NCBI GenBank assembly: GCA_028274465.1
Contig: CM051455.1
Location: forward strand, 56,748,738 to 56,812,737
Direction: 5' to 3'
DNA from: Plantago ovata
Taxonomy: Eukaryota; Streptophyta; Magnoliopsida; Lamiales; Plantaginaceae
Length of the DNA: 64,000 nucleotides
The translations under genes and the position numbers were made by a program. Position 1 is the first letter of the stretch. Every line of letters starts with the position of its first letter. Under the pieces are notes generated by a model that was not told where the DNA came from, searched no databases, and saw only the letters and a program-made list of their open reading frames with translations. Below are positions 12,120 through 23,267 of the stretch, one piece after another.

Positions 12120-15100
12120 CTATACTTCGTCAGTGAATTGACGAAGTATAGGATGGTGAAGTTCCATTCCAGCTAAGCGAGCCCATACACGTAACAAGGG
12201 TCTGCAAAAAAAAAAGTGTACTTAAATTATGCTAATGCACGAGAAAACCCATGTTTAGATGGATGAGGATATTGTTCCAATAAAAAAAAAAAGAAACCAT
12301 TTCTGAATCGCCTACCTGTTGCTGTTTAAATTCTTTTCGTGATAATACAACATCGTTGCTAGTTTCCTTCGTGTGGAGATAGACTCTTCCTGCAATGCAT
12401 ATTTCACAAATTAAGTATGTGACACCACATATGCTCACATAAAATTGCAATATAAAACATAAGAATTGCATTTGCACATTAAATTGCCTTACATGTGTCA
12501 ATAGTCGATTAACCATTCCGGGAAACATTATGTTTAGGCACACATATAGCCCGCAATCATGCCTGCAATATTTTCAGTAGTCAATGTTATATATGTAGAT
12601 ATTCTAATGATAACCTGAAAACTGCATTGCAATCATGGTAATGCTAGTCATACCCGTCTAGCTGTTGTGGAGTAATAGCATACACTATCTTGAATTTATC
12701 CCAATCTGAATGTCTAAATCCTTGCTCATTGTATATATCAGTCCACACTTTGTTGCTGATCTTCTCGAGTCTTGTAAACTGTTTGAATAATTTCAGATAA
12801 AACATGAAGATTACACATTTCATTCTTGTCTAACTAAATAATGAAGTTCTTACCGCTTTCTTCACCATAGACATCCTGCGTTCTTGGGCTTCAGCAATTC
12901 TCACTGTGTCAAAAATCTCTACTTTTTGGGTGACAAAATTAATTGTGGCCGACAACCAATGGTCATGATCATGAATTGGTATTGTAATAGTGTTGCATTT
13001 TGATGGATCACCTCTGAGATTTCTTTTTGGCCCCCCGAAAATGCATTTATCTATGTTTATATCATCGTGTATCTCTTTCCCAGTACCATCTTGACTCTCT
13101 ACCTATAGATTAATACATGGAAACCATTATCTCTAATATGGTATTTGTTCAACTTTCTGGATCACATTGAGTTTGAACTCACCATCTGGTGATACCAGGT
13201 AGACAATGTCCAATCATTGTTGACCGATCCTCTATCGCACCAAGTGACATACCCAATACAATTTATCACCTGAGTACGCACAAGTTTCATGTCATGGATG
13301 TATATTCTAGTCTATTAATAACTTAAATCAAGTAGAAATTATTGCATTGTTAACTAAATTGATACACTACAGGAGAGGATGGATGAACTCTACATTACTT
13401 ACATCGCTGTATAACCAATTTGTGCCTTCTAGGCTTTTAATAGTATCTCGTGTCAGGTAATCGTCCTCAAACCTCACAAGTACTTCACTGCAAGGAATGA
13501 ATTGAAAGTATACAAAATGTGAGCAACATACATACAAGTTAATAATTTCAAAAAGAACATAATTTATGAAACATACCTTTTATCAAAATAATTCGTATAC
13601 CACAGATATGATGCTATATGATCACCTCTTTTGATTTTTTTGCAAACTATTTCATAAATGTCCTCATTGTGAATCTTAGCTCTGGGAGTTTCAAAGTCAA
13701 GTTCGCGTGGCCTTATGGTCGACTGTTTCCATGGGCTTGGTGATTGTACGTTCACACTATTACTTTCTATATCGACCAACTCCTCGGGGACTTGTTTTCC
13801 TTGCATGCTAGTGGGTGTGGCAAAGTTCTGAACGGGTTCCTCATGGTGTGTTGTAACACCATGCTTGGTGACCTTTTCCACACATCTCTCACTTAATAAA
13901 TTACTAATTGTGCTTTCCACTACAGCGAACCGTTTCTCCATGCAAGTCATTCATCCACCAAGTGCTTGAAGCTGCGTATTTAGTGATGTAGTTTGGCTAG
14001 CTATAAACTTCAGAAGTTGGATGGCATTGGAATTTGATATTTCCTCGTCCGATGACGGAACGGTACATGTGTTCTTGTTGTCTTCTATTTTCCCTTCCTT
14101 TGGATTTTGTTTTGCATTGCTATTGATGGTACGCTTAGGGGCATCCATAACCTGTAAGATGAAAAACAAAATATAACTCCCAGTTACATGTAAAGCACTG
14201 AAGTACTATCAACAAGATGAAAGTTTTAAGTTCTTACAAAATCTTTCTTAAAACCTCCCATATTAGTGAACTTGGTTAGGATGATGGACACTGTATCGTC
14301 GGTCCATTGACCCCACATGGTTGGTACTCTTGGTAGTTATTTTTCAAGCTGACGATTCATGCTCTCGTTTATTGTTGTGAGGCCAATAATCTGTCCATGT
14401 GAGTTGTAAAAAAAAAAAAACTCTAGTAGGGAAAAATATAAGTATATACTATATTTTTTGTTCACATCAGCCAATAACTCCAAATTATAGTTTTAGTGAA
14501 AAAAAAAATACCTTTAATAGCAGAACACAACCCTTTATTTTATGATGCTTTGTATTTTTGGCTCCATACTTTTCTAACCCATCCAATCAGTCCTTTCAAT
14601 ACAAACTCGGCCCAGTTGTAATCGCCTATACTTTGAAGATTGACCATGTGATCCAGAAGGGTCAGATTCAAAGTGCTACCATCCGTTGGTAGGAGAACTG
14701 TAGTGAGCATAAACATAAGGTACATAACTTTGAACTCATCACCATGCGATTTACATGAGGACAACTTGACTTGCAAATTTTTCAGCTCTATCTTCTTAAG
14801 GTCCTTATCATCCATGAACCACCGGCCTTACATTGCCCATCCTTTGTTTGATGTTTCATGGGATATAGTCTTATTCCCACAAGGTATGCCTAGGGTTAAA
14901 CTGACAGTATGTGCTGTTAATGTGATTGTGGTTCCAAGAATTGTCAATGACCGACTAGAACGGTCAAAATTGTTCAGCAACCACTGCAACAACTTACTGT
15001 CTATACGCTGCATTTTGATGTCTAACAGGGACCCAAATCCCATTGACTTAACAGCCAACCTCTGTTCTTTGGTCAATGATTAATTTGTATTGACAAATTT

Positions 15101-15295
15101 TGGTAGAGCTGTCCTGTGGTCAATGGTGGGTAGATCTTGTTGAAGATCCGGAGATGACAAACTAAACATTGTTGGTCTAGTTGGTTCTTGTGGAACATGA
15201 CCCTTTTTCCGCTGGTCATGAGTATTGTGCTCGTCCGAGCTCCGCTTCTTTCCACAATTCTCTTTCATATTCATGCCTTTGTTCTTTTTATGCAT
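12120..15295 (-). pseudogene. Ulp1-like C48 cysteine protease gene of transposon type, with nonsense codons
   Basis: The minus strand first reads a lysine-rich head, then LTKEQRLAVKSMGFGSLLD...LGIPCG (about 15076-14860). This is the plant-mobile-like N-terminal domain often joined to Ulp1 in plant transposons. A Ser/Lys-rich linker follows (14151-13577). Then come the protease exons 13487-13403, 13269-13183, 13102-12854, 12778-12654, 12562-12493, 12389-12316 and 12201-12120. All four catalytic landmarks are present: H in PIHDHDHW, D in VEIFDT, Q in TPQQLDG, and C in HDCGLYV. This fold cleaves SUMO-type conjugates. The frame is broken by in-frame TAA at 15082-15080 and 14830-14828 and by TGA at 13953-13951, with the reading frame otherwise kept. 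Such genes travel in MULE elements, and a FAR1/MULE transposase lies 2.4 kb upstream on the same strand. The 5' end is uncertain, and the junctions between 14540 and 14239 are not resolved. Confidence 0.8.
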
Positions 15296-15660
15296 AAAAT
15301 CATAGGGTGATGAGTGATTTAGTTGTGCATATTTATTTGAATGTTATTAGCAGGATGCTGGAAGATTAGAAAAAATCTAAACAAAGATGTAAAACTTAAG
15401 TACAAAGTTTGTGTTAGATTGATATTGACCATATGGGTGCTTTAAAACAATGGAGGTTTACGTACCTGGAGGTCAACTTTTTCAGGTGGTTGTCTTCTTC
15501 GATCCTGAAAATTACCTGAACAACATGTAACGTAGTTCTCTTCTGTCCTGAACGTGATAAAGTTATGGAGTCTTCAAACTCTAATAACCTAGCATCATGT
15601 AACTCTTTTTGGACTCACCAAGTTGTAAAAGCCCGGTCCGTTAACAATTAACTTTTCCAG

Positions 15661-15882
15661 GTTCAAGAATTTCTTGAATACCCACCTGCACTCCAATGGA
15701 ACAGATGGACTAACTTTTGCTTCCTTCCCTCAACACCTAATCTCAAACTCGTCTGTTCAGCCAACAACCACCTCACTGAACTAACCATACTCGGAAACAG
15801 GTCAACTCCATTGTCAAGATCATTCTCACTAGACTCCTTCTTTACCGTCTTAACCAAGCTCCCCAATTTACAAAAACTCTCA
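15661..15882 (+). pseudogene. LRR receptor-like kinase exon fragment
   Basis: After the acceptor TTTTCCAG at 15660 the frame reads VQEFLEYPPALQWNRWTNFC, then SANNHLTELTILGN, SFSLDSFFTVLTKL and LQKLSLV, and stops soon after. This matches the beginning of the inactive LRR receptor-like kinases of the At1g14390/At2g02780/At3g03770 group: a short N-terminal cap, a Trp-rich segment, then the first leucine-rich repeats. Signal peptide, remaining repeats, membrane segment and kinase domain are absent. The exon begins at an intact splice acceptor. It is therefore probably a captured or leftover gene piece and not a working gene. Confidence 0.72.
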
Positions 15883-16210
15883 CTGGTCTTCTATAGTACA
15901 TACCATTTAATTGTAGAGTATAATTGTGTTTTATTGATTATGTTCCTGTTTTAACTGTACAAGACCAATCAATGCATGAAAGTAGTACAAATTTATGAAT
16001 TTTAATGGACTGTAACATGATGTGTTGGTTCTTTAGAGTAGTAGAGTAACATGTTTAATTGTGGATTCTGAGCTTTGATGTTTTATATGATATTCAAGAA
16101 TTTGACTTGATTTGGTTGTGAATTGCGGTATGTTTCATTAGGACATGTGCCACAGCCAATGCGGATGAGCTCGTTGGTGGATTCTATTTGCATGCAGAAG
16201 TTATCCAGAG

Positions 16211-16636
16211 GTGATCCGTGTTTTCATAGAGCCATTGCATGTCATGGATACTTCACTCCCTAAACTTAATGTTTACGAGATGAAGATGGACTATTCTGAA
16301 TGGTTTCTCAAGTACCAAATTGATCTTTTACTTCCCCTAGCCAGTTATCCAGAGGTGATCCGTGTTTCCATGGATAGTAAAAACTATTATGTTGGCCATG
16401 TCATGTCTCTCATTCACGGAGATAAAGATGACAGTCCTATTTTTATTCTACGTATTCCTGGTAAAGTATTAAAATACAATCTGATTTGCGGGACTTTGGA
16501 GAAGTTAGTCGATATCAGTGTTGATCAGGAATACATCACTTGTGGCGGCACGCTGGGGTATCACGGGAAGATTATTCACTACGGATTTCCTCGTGAGCAT
16601 GGATTAGATTACATCGAGACCATTTGCAGTGTTTAG
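16211..16636 (+). pseudogene. F-box-associated C-terminal fragment
   Basis: About 141 codons are open, without an ATG at the natural start. They include MDYSEWFLKYQIDLLLPLAS, VSMDSKNYYVGHVMSLIHG, ILRIPGKVLKYNLICGTLEK and a final DYIETICSV. The order (W-F-KY-DL, then IPGKV-YNL, then ET-CSV) is that of the C-terminal beta-propeller-like region of plant F-box proteins related to At5g07610. The F-box itself is missing. A 27-base direct repeat (ATCCAGAGGTGATCCGTGTT core at about 16203 and 16347) shows a small local duplication at the 5' end. It is probably a fragment. An F-box protein would normally recruit substrates to an SCF ubiquitin ligase. Confidence 0.6.
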
Positions 16637-17728
16637 TGGTCAGTGCCATCAGAGTTCAAATTCTGATAGTGTTGTTGCATTTTGAGTTTGTGGAGATGCA
16701 TGCTAGTTTGGTAGGATGAAGTACCATTTTAACTACATTTTCCGAGTTTGCTGCTCTCCTTTATGGTGTATTGCTGAAAAACCTATGTTAGTTATGTTTT
16801 ATGGTAATGACTGTTGCACTTTGATATGTAAATTGGAAAAGACCAATTAATCAATGGCAAGCTTTTGTACTTGAGTTTTGTTTATCAAGATCTGATTGAT
16901 CTGTGTTTCTTAAAACCATGATCCACATGTACTTCAAGCTTCTGGATTCCATTTTCTGTCGCTTTTATGAAATTTCCATGGTGGAGGCTCTCATTTGCAA
17001 ACTAACATTTACAGTTTTTATTTAAAAAAAAAACAACTTTTAAATCTTTTAAAAGATTTGTAAAACACATAGAACTTGAACTATATTGATAGCAGCACCT
17101 TGCCCCTCATTATGAGTTGTTGAACCATATCGCCTAATTTTCATTTGTTAATCAATACTGTAGTTATAAATATCGACAACTGTGGAAATAAAATGCACCA
17201 GAATTTGATAGAAAATTAGCAACCAGAAAATGGAAATAATCTGTTGCTTGACATTAAAAATTAGAAATAAAAAGTTGACTCTAAAGAGGTCACAAAAACT
17301 CCCCTGCTTTAAACTTATCCCATACATGTCTACAAAAGTAAAAATAGGAAATAGTTCATGAAACGAAAATATAGAGATTCCATAGGATATTGACTTATTC
17401 AGCTACACTGAGACGCCCAACCATATGGAAAACTTATCAAACATGATTTGGCGAACTTATTAAACATGATTCAGCTACACCGAAACGCCCAACCATTTGG
17501 AGAACTTCTCAAACATGATTCCATAGGACATTTACGTAAATTATTCAGCTATACCAAGCCTTGGCAGCAAATTTGCTGGCAGGTACCTCCTCCTAAACAG
17601 CAACAAAGGGAAAAAGAAAGGTTGGTTAGTTGACAAAACACACATCATCAAGGGCATAACAATACATACAGTTATTATTTCAATTCATTAAAGACTAAAT
17701 ACCTCAGTCGGAAAGGTTGGGTACTCTA
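16637..17728. other. No gene recognised; short direct repeats
   Basis: This is AT-rich sequence. At 17400-17525 a block with ATTCAGCTACACTGAGACGC and AAACTTATCAAACATGATT occurs twice in diverged form (first copy about 17398-17450, second about 17468-17520). The open frame across it (17448-17633) is made of this repeat and is not considered a gene. Confidence 0.4.
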
Positions 17729-20454
17729 CTAGGAACCACTCTTCTCTTTATTCGGGCATTTCGTCCTCTTATGTCCAGCCTCCCTATTTTTTAAACATTC
17801 AGAATGAATCATAAAACACATAGAAAACGTGGATACGTTCAACAAAATAAAATATTTTGGATACTTATATTCAACAAATAATATTCATGAAGACATACCA
17901 CAATCTCCACATTTTTGCATTCTATTACGGGGTGCTCCTCTAGATTTGACTTTAACAGGATTGGCTATGTTAGACTTCTTTGATGGCCTATCAGGGTCAC
18001 GAATTTCATTAAAATTTTCAGGAGGTTCATTCGTATCATCAATCCCTGAGGTGCTGGCATGGCCTCTCACACGTTTTGCTCCACGTTGCATTTTTCTTAA
18101 AGCATCTCTGGTGTCTGTATCTGTCTGGGAAGCACCCAAAGACCATCGAAGACTCTCTTTGTAGAGATTCATAAATCTCTGGCATTGTGGGTCACTTGCC
18201 GATAATAACTTTGGAATGTACGATTCAAGTTGTTTCCCAATTGATGATGTCCATCTCTCGTGGATGCAAGTCGAAGGGATCTCCTTAAGGCCCCTATGCT
18301 TAAAAGCTGAAAACAAATGGGAACATGGCAAGCTCGTGGACTCCAACATCAGACAATCACATGTAAATCTATTATTTTGAACATCGACATCCACACACCA
18401 ACGGGTCCCATCGAGGTTCCAACATTTAGCAAAAGTTAACCTAAACCCGTCATTACTTAGAAGCACAAGCGCTTGTTCATCTGCAATTTGATCTTTCACC
18501 TTAACAAATATGTTCTTACTATAAACTTCAACAACATGATTCACTAGATGATACAACGCACAAGTCTTCCGTGGTTGTACAGGCAATTTGGACTCACATT
18601 GACTATCAAAAGCATCTACCCTGAGCTGATGGAGCTCGTTAAATTAATGCTTCAACAACTCAACAAGCTTGAATCCTCGTTTTACACGACGCTTGAAACA
18701 AGAGTTAAGCGACTCTTCTCTTTGGGTGCTCCTCATCATTGCTACAAAATGTCCTACACAATGAGACTCACTCCACATTTCCCTTTTATCATACAAATTA
18801 GTAAGCCATGCAATTTCATCAGCATCAAGATCTTGAGCTATCAGATCCTCCCAACACCACTCAAATGAATCAGATACATTTTGCTTCATGAGTTCTCCAA
18901 GACGAGAGTAGATTTCACGATTTTTCATTTTTTGCATACAATTTCTCATTATGTGCCAAGTACAGAGGCGGTGCTTTGTTTCGGGCAACACATGCCTAAT
19001 TGCCTCAGCCATGGCAGAGTCCTGATCCGTCATGACTGATAATGGTTTCTTCCCTCCCATGGCCTTAAGAAATTGTTCCAACAACCAAATATATGAATCA
19101 GAGTCCTCATGCTTCATCAGTGCAGCACCAAAAACACAAGTTTTGAAATTGTTGTCCACTCCAAAAAGAATGATAAGTGGATAACAATAAGTATTAGTTT
19201 TATATGTGCTGTCAAACATCAATGCATCCCCGAACAACCTGTATTGAGCCCTTGAGAACCCATCGGTCCAGAACAACTTTTTCAATGAGTTATCTGCATC
19301 ATACACGGGTTCGTATATGAAATCGACATCATTGAATTTCATCCCGTCCAAGAAAGATAGAGATGTAGCTGAATCTCCATGCCTCACAGATTCATTTCGC
19401 TTCTTGTTCAAAAAGTTGTAAGCATCTTTATCCTTAAATGATAAAGGCCCTCCATGGGTGAGCTTCAAAAGATCTAAAATATTGCACGTACGATGCCCAA
19501 CAGCATTCAAGATACTTATTACCACTTTGTCGCCAGGTGATATAAACCTGACAAACAATTAAGCATCTATTAAGCACGTAAGGTTGTCATGTAGCTTAAA
19601 ATTTATGGTTTGAATAGAGATGGACAAAGATAACATAACAATTAAAAAAAAAAAAAAAAGCCATAGTATGGCAGTGAAAGTAAACTAGAACATAAAGTAA
19701 GAACTAAATACCTCTTTTCCTAACAAATTCCGCCCGGAATTTCCAGATTACAAAGAAGTACAAAAAAAAAAAAAAAAAAAAAAAACTATATATACTGTAA
19801 ATTAAATATACAGTGCTAATTATTTGTTTTATTTAACATCAAAAGATTTGACTAGTTTGTTCACATAGTAGTACCAATTAGTAGTTCCAAGAAAACAAAA
19901 TTGCTACTGCTGTAATATGAAAAGTAAATACTATATATACTGTGAATTTAATTTTGCTTTGCAAAAAAGATAAATATAAACCATATTAAGTACCTGTTAC
20001 ATTTTAGTTCAGCTGATTCTGGACTTAAGAGATCGTGGTTGTGTTTGGGTTCAAACAATTTAACGCGGTACATTCCATCCTCTAGAGCAACTCGAAAACA
20101 TGCTTTACAGTCAACCCTGTGATTTGCTTTTGGTGTTCTAATTTGTGGACCTGGACGTTCTCCACGATGACCAGCAGAAGAACATTCCCACACCTGGTTC
20201 ATTACCCGCGTCTTGTCTTTATTGTAACCTTTATGGGCTTTCCGGACATTAAATCCTTTCCGTGCGCCGTAGCTACGATAAAATATGTCAACATCATCAA
20301 TGGTTCTAAAAGCCAGTCCTCTTATTGTGTCCTCATCGAGAGGAAGAGCACCATCACCAAACATCTGAACATCATCATTTTCTGAATCTTCATCTGAATT
20401 CAGATGCTCGTCAACATGTACATCATCAACGTCTGAGTTCTTCTCGCCCATCAT
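17729..20454 (-). pseudogene. FAR1-related / MULE transposase gene with one nonsense codon
   Basis: Exon 1 (20454-19994) has an acidic head and then the FAR1 zinc-binding DNA-binding domain (FYRSYGARKGFNVRKAHKGY ... KACFRVALEDG ... PKHNHDL). It joins in phase through AACAG|G to exon 2 (19547-17899), which holds the MULE transposase core: FGDALMFDSTYKTN, VMTDQDSAMAEAI and LCTWHIMRN. The SWIM zinc finger CDCLMLESTSLPCSHLF follows, then a basic tail. The second exon is open except for one in-frame TAA at 18646-18644, between LVELLKH and FNELHQL. A CCHC zinc-knuckle (CGDCG / AGHKRTKC) is split by a last intron, but the frame across that junction does not close with simple GT-AG ends. FAR1-type proteins are either transposases or domesticated light-signalling factors. 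The nonsense codon and the neighbourhood favour a decaying MULE. Confidence 0.85.
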
Positions 20455-23267
20455 TCAGTCTGCAAGTAATCACATAAATTTAAGGGTTCAAAATACTTCA
20501 CTTTCATCATAACCAGATAAAGAACGATAGTCTTTACACCCATATAGTTCTTTGTATGAGGTCGTGCCTAAAAACTTGCAGATATCATTCCAAATCTGGT
20601 TGGCATACATTGATAGAGAGTATAGTTAAACATTATGAGATTGAGGTGATCAGGCCGCAATTGCTATTTAAATCTTCCTAATTCCAGTGAAAATTGATGC
20701 TTGTATGAAGCCCTGTGTACGTCTTTCTATTAGCCTTTACACCCTACCCAGTCCGTGCTTTTGGAAGCTAGCAATAGTTCACTCACTTGACTATTTTCAT
20801 ATCTTATTTAGCGTTGCTAAATTAACCCAGATGAGTATCCTAAGCCAAACTAAATTAAGGTAACAAGCTAAATGCAAATGCTAGCTACCAAACAAAAATT
20901 AATATACAACAAAACTTATCCTAAACCAAACTTGACTTTCACAATGATCAATATCCTGCCGTAAGCATCAGTACTCAATTTCACCATATAAAATAACATG
21001 TCTTAATTTACTGTGTCATGTTCTCCTTTACAGTTTCAAAGAACGAAAGCATTTTTAATATCAAATGAATTGGAAGTAATTTTCATTGGGACAATCCATC
21101 AAACACCTTGCAAGCACAAAATAACAAATCCTATTTATATGAGTTTCACACCCTCCCAACCACAAAATACAAACTACAAAATCTTATCACGCAACTGTAC
21201 CGCATCAATTTTCATCCCTGTCTTTAACTTCATTATAAAGCATGGCTGCAAAATCATAAACCTTGATGGGATTCATGTTTTAAAAAATCGACATGACCAG
21301 CAAATAGCAAAATGGTTTGTTTGAATAACAGCCACATCTCACATAGTCTTCTTATACACTAACCTAGTCAAAGGAAATAATTACTTAAATGCCTAGAAGC
21401 AAGTAGAATGAGGAAGGACCTGAGAACATCAAGAAGCACCTTAACAGTTTAAAATGTGAAATTCAAGTTGAGCAACTTCACAGTTTTATACCAGCACCTT
21501 CTTGTTGGACTGCATCTGTTCAAAACAGGCAAACAAAACTCTTAAATCTTGAACACATCAACATATATCATCATATAACTATCTAATGTCACCAAGAAAG
21601 GCGAGCAATAAATAAATAAATAAAAGTGCAACTGCAGTGTAATGTAATAAACCAAATACATATACACTATATTATTACATATGTATTAGGTGCGGAGGAG
21701 TACTTCGCTTCAATACAATCAAAACGAAACAGTACAGCCAGACGGTAATCAATTTTCAACAATCATCAAGCAACAAAACTCCTTCTGCAGAGCTCTGCCC
21801 CATTACAGACGGTAATCAATTTTCAGCAAAACTACTACTACTATGTTCCCCAATCAACATTACAACCCTCATCAATCATCAACAAACAAACCTCTTAAAC
21901 TAATTTATGAATTGGAACAGGTAAATTATATGGGACTGAGACTGTTTTGGGGAATGGACGGATATGAGACCTGTATTTCTTTCTGAGACGGCGACCGATT
22001 CTGAGACGGCGACCGATAAGAAATAGAGGTAGAAGCGATTTGTCTGACTGTTTATGTGAGAGAGACGTGAATTTGTTCAATTAATTGCAACTTTAAAGGT
22101 TGACTATTGATTTTATATCTATATAAACAAAATAATTGCAGTTGATAAATGAAGTAATCTGTAGCTTTGTGGTTTGGTATTGAGCTATTTAGCTAAAGGT
22201 CTCAGGTTCAAATCTCAACTATGAATTTTTGGGGTAACTATAATTAAATATTTTTAAATTTATTAATAAATAATTTAATATAAAAAAAATTCATCCAAAA
22301 AAACGAAAATATAAAAAATATTTATTAAAATTTTCATTTTTTGAAGGGTAAAAATAACATTTTATAAAATATTAATATTTTTATTATAATTTATTAATTA
22401 AAATATTAATAAGGCGATAAGGCGAAGGATAAAGCGAAAGTCGATCGCCAAAATATTTTTGACGAAATGTTGTGGATCTAATGGTTTAGATCAATTTGCC
22501 TGACAGTAGAAGGGCCAAGGTTAATTTATCATGTCCATTTTTATCATAAAATAACACTCGGCCAATATAAGTGGACTCCGACTGATCCAGTTGAACCTAG
22601 AAGACCGCCGGAATAACGGTCCGAGTCGAGTCCCATATCAAATTTACGGTTCCGACCCGAAACAAATTGCTCATCATCATCATCAAATCAATTAATCTGT
22701 TCTGGTAAATTAAAACTCAATCAAAACCTCTCCTTATCTTCACAGCTGTTGTTCTTCCTGTTGGCCCCATCCCCTCACTCGTGCTCCATTTCGATCCACC
22801 ATCGTATTCACAGTCTCTAATTTGCTCGCTATGTTATAATATTAATCAGATCTGTTTCAACCTTCTTCCATACCTCTGCTTCTTATCAGGTGCATCTCAA
22901 TTTCCCTTAGATTCACTTCCGTTTGCTGCTTTTTTTTTTTTCTCGCATTTTACTGTTTCACTTCATTTATTGGATTCTATTTATTTTTGCAAGCTATATA
23001 GATGCATAATAAGTTTTTTGGCCTAATTATTCTGCTTATTTGTTAATGCCTAGCTCATTAATGCTTGTGATCTACCAATGGAATAGTTTAGGTTTAGGTT
23101 TAGATTTCTCTATTTTGTAAATCATTGTTTTAGGAAAGCTATTGTTACTTTGTTAGGTTGATTTCTCAAGTGTGTCTGCTCTGCTGGATATTAGATTGGA
23201 TTACTGTGTTGATTCCTTTGTGTTTTCGCGTTTAAGATAAGTTTACGAATTTTGAAATGGTAGATAA
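20455..23267. other. Intergenic; leader regions of the FAR1-like and transporter genes
   Basis: No gene is recognised. The stretch 21740-21830 contains two copies of CAGACGGTAATCAATTTTCA, and 21978-22019 has a tandem repeat of CTGAGACGGCGACCGAT; both lie where a FAR1 gene leader might be. Near 22200-22225 there is a B-box-like GGTTCAAATCTC with an AT-rich tail, possibly an old SINE. From 22690 to 22790 the sequence is CT-rich and may be the 5' UTR of the potassium transporter, with an intron before 23268. Confidence 0.4.

Noticed and set aside
22138-22260. Possible SINE with GGTTCAAATCTC
   Set aside because: No convincing A box, poly-A end or target duplication; kept only as a note in the intergenic entry.
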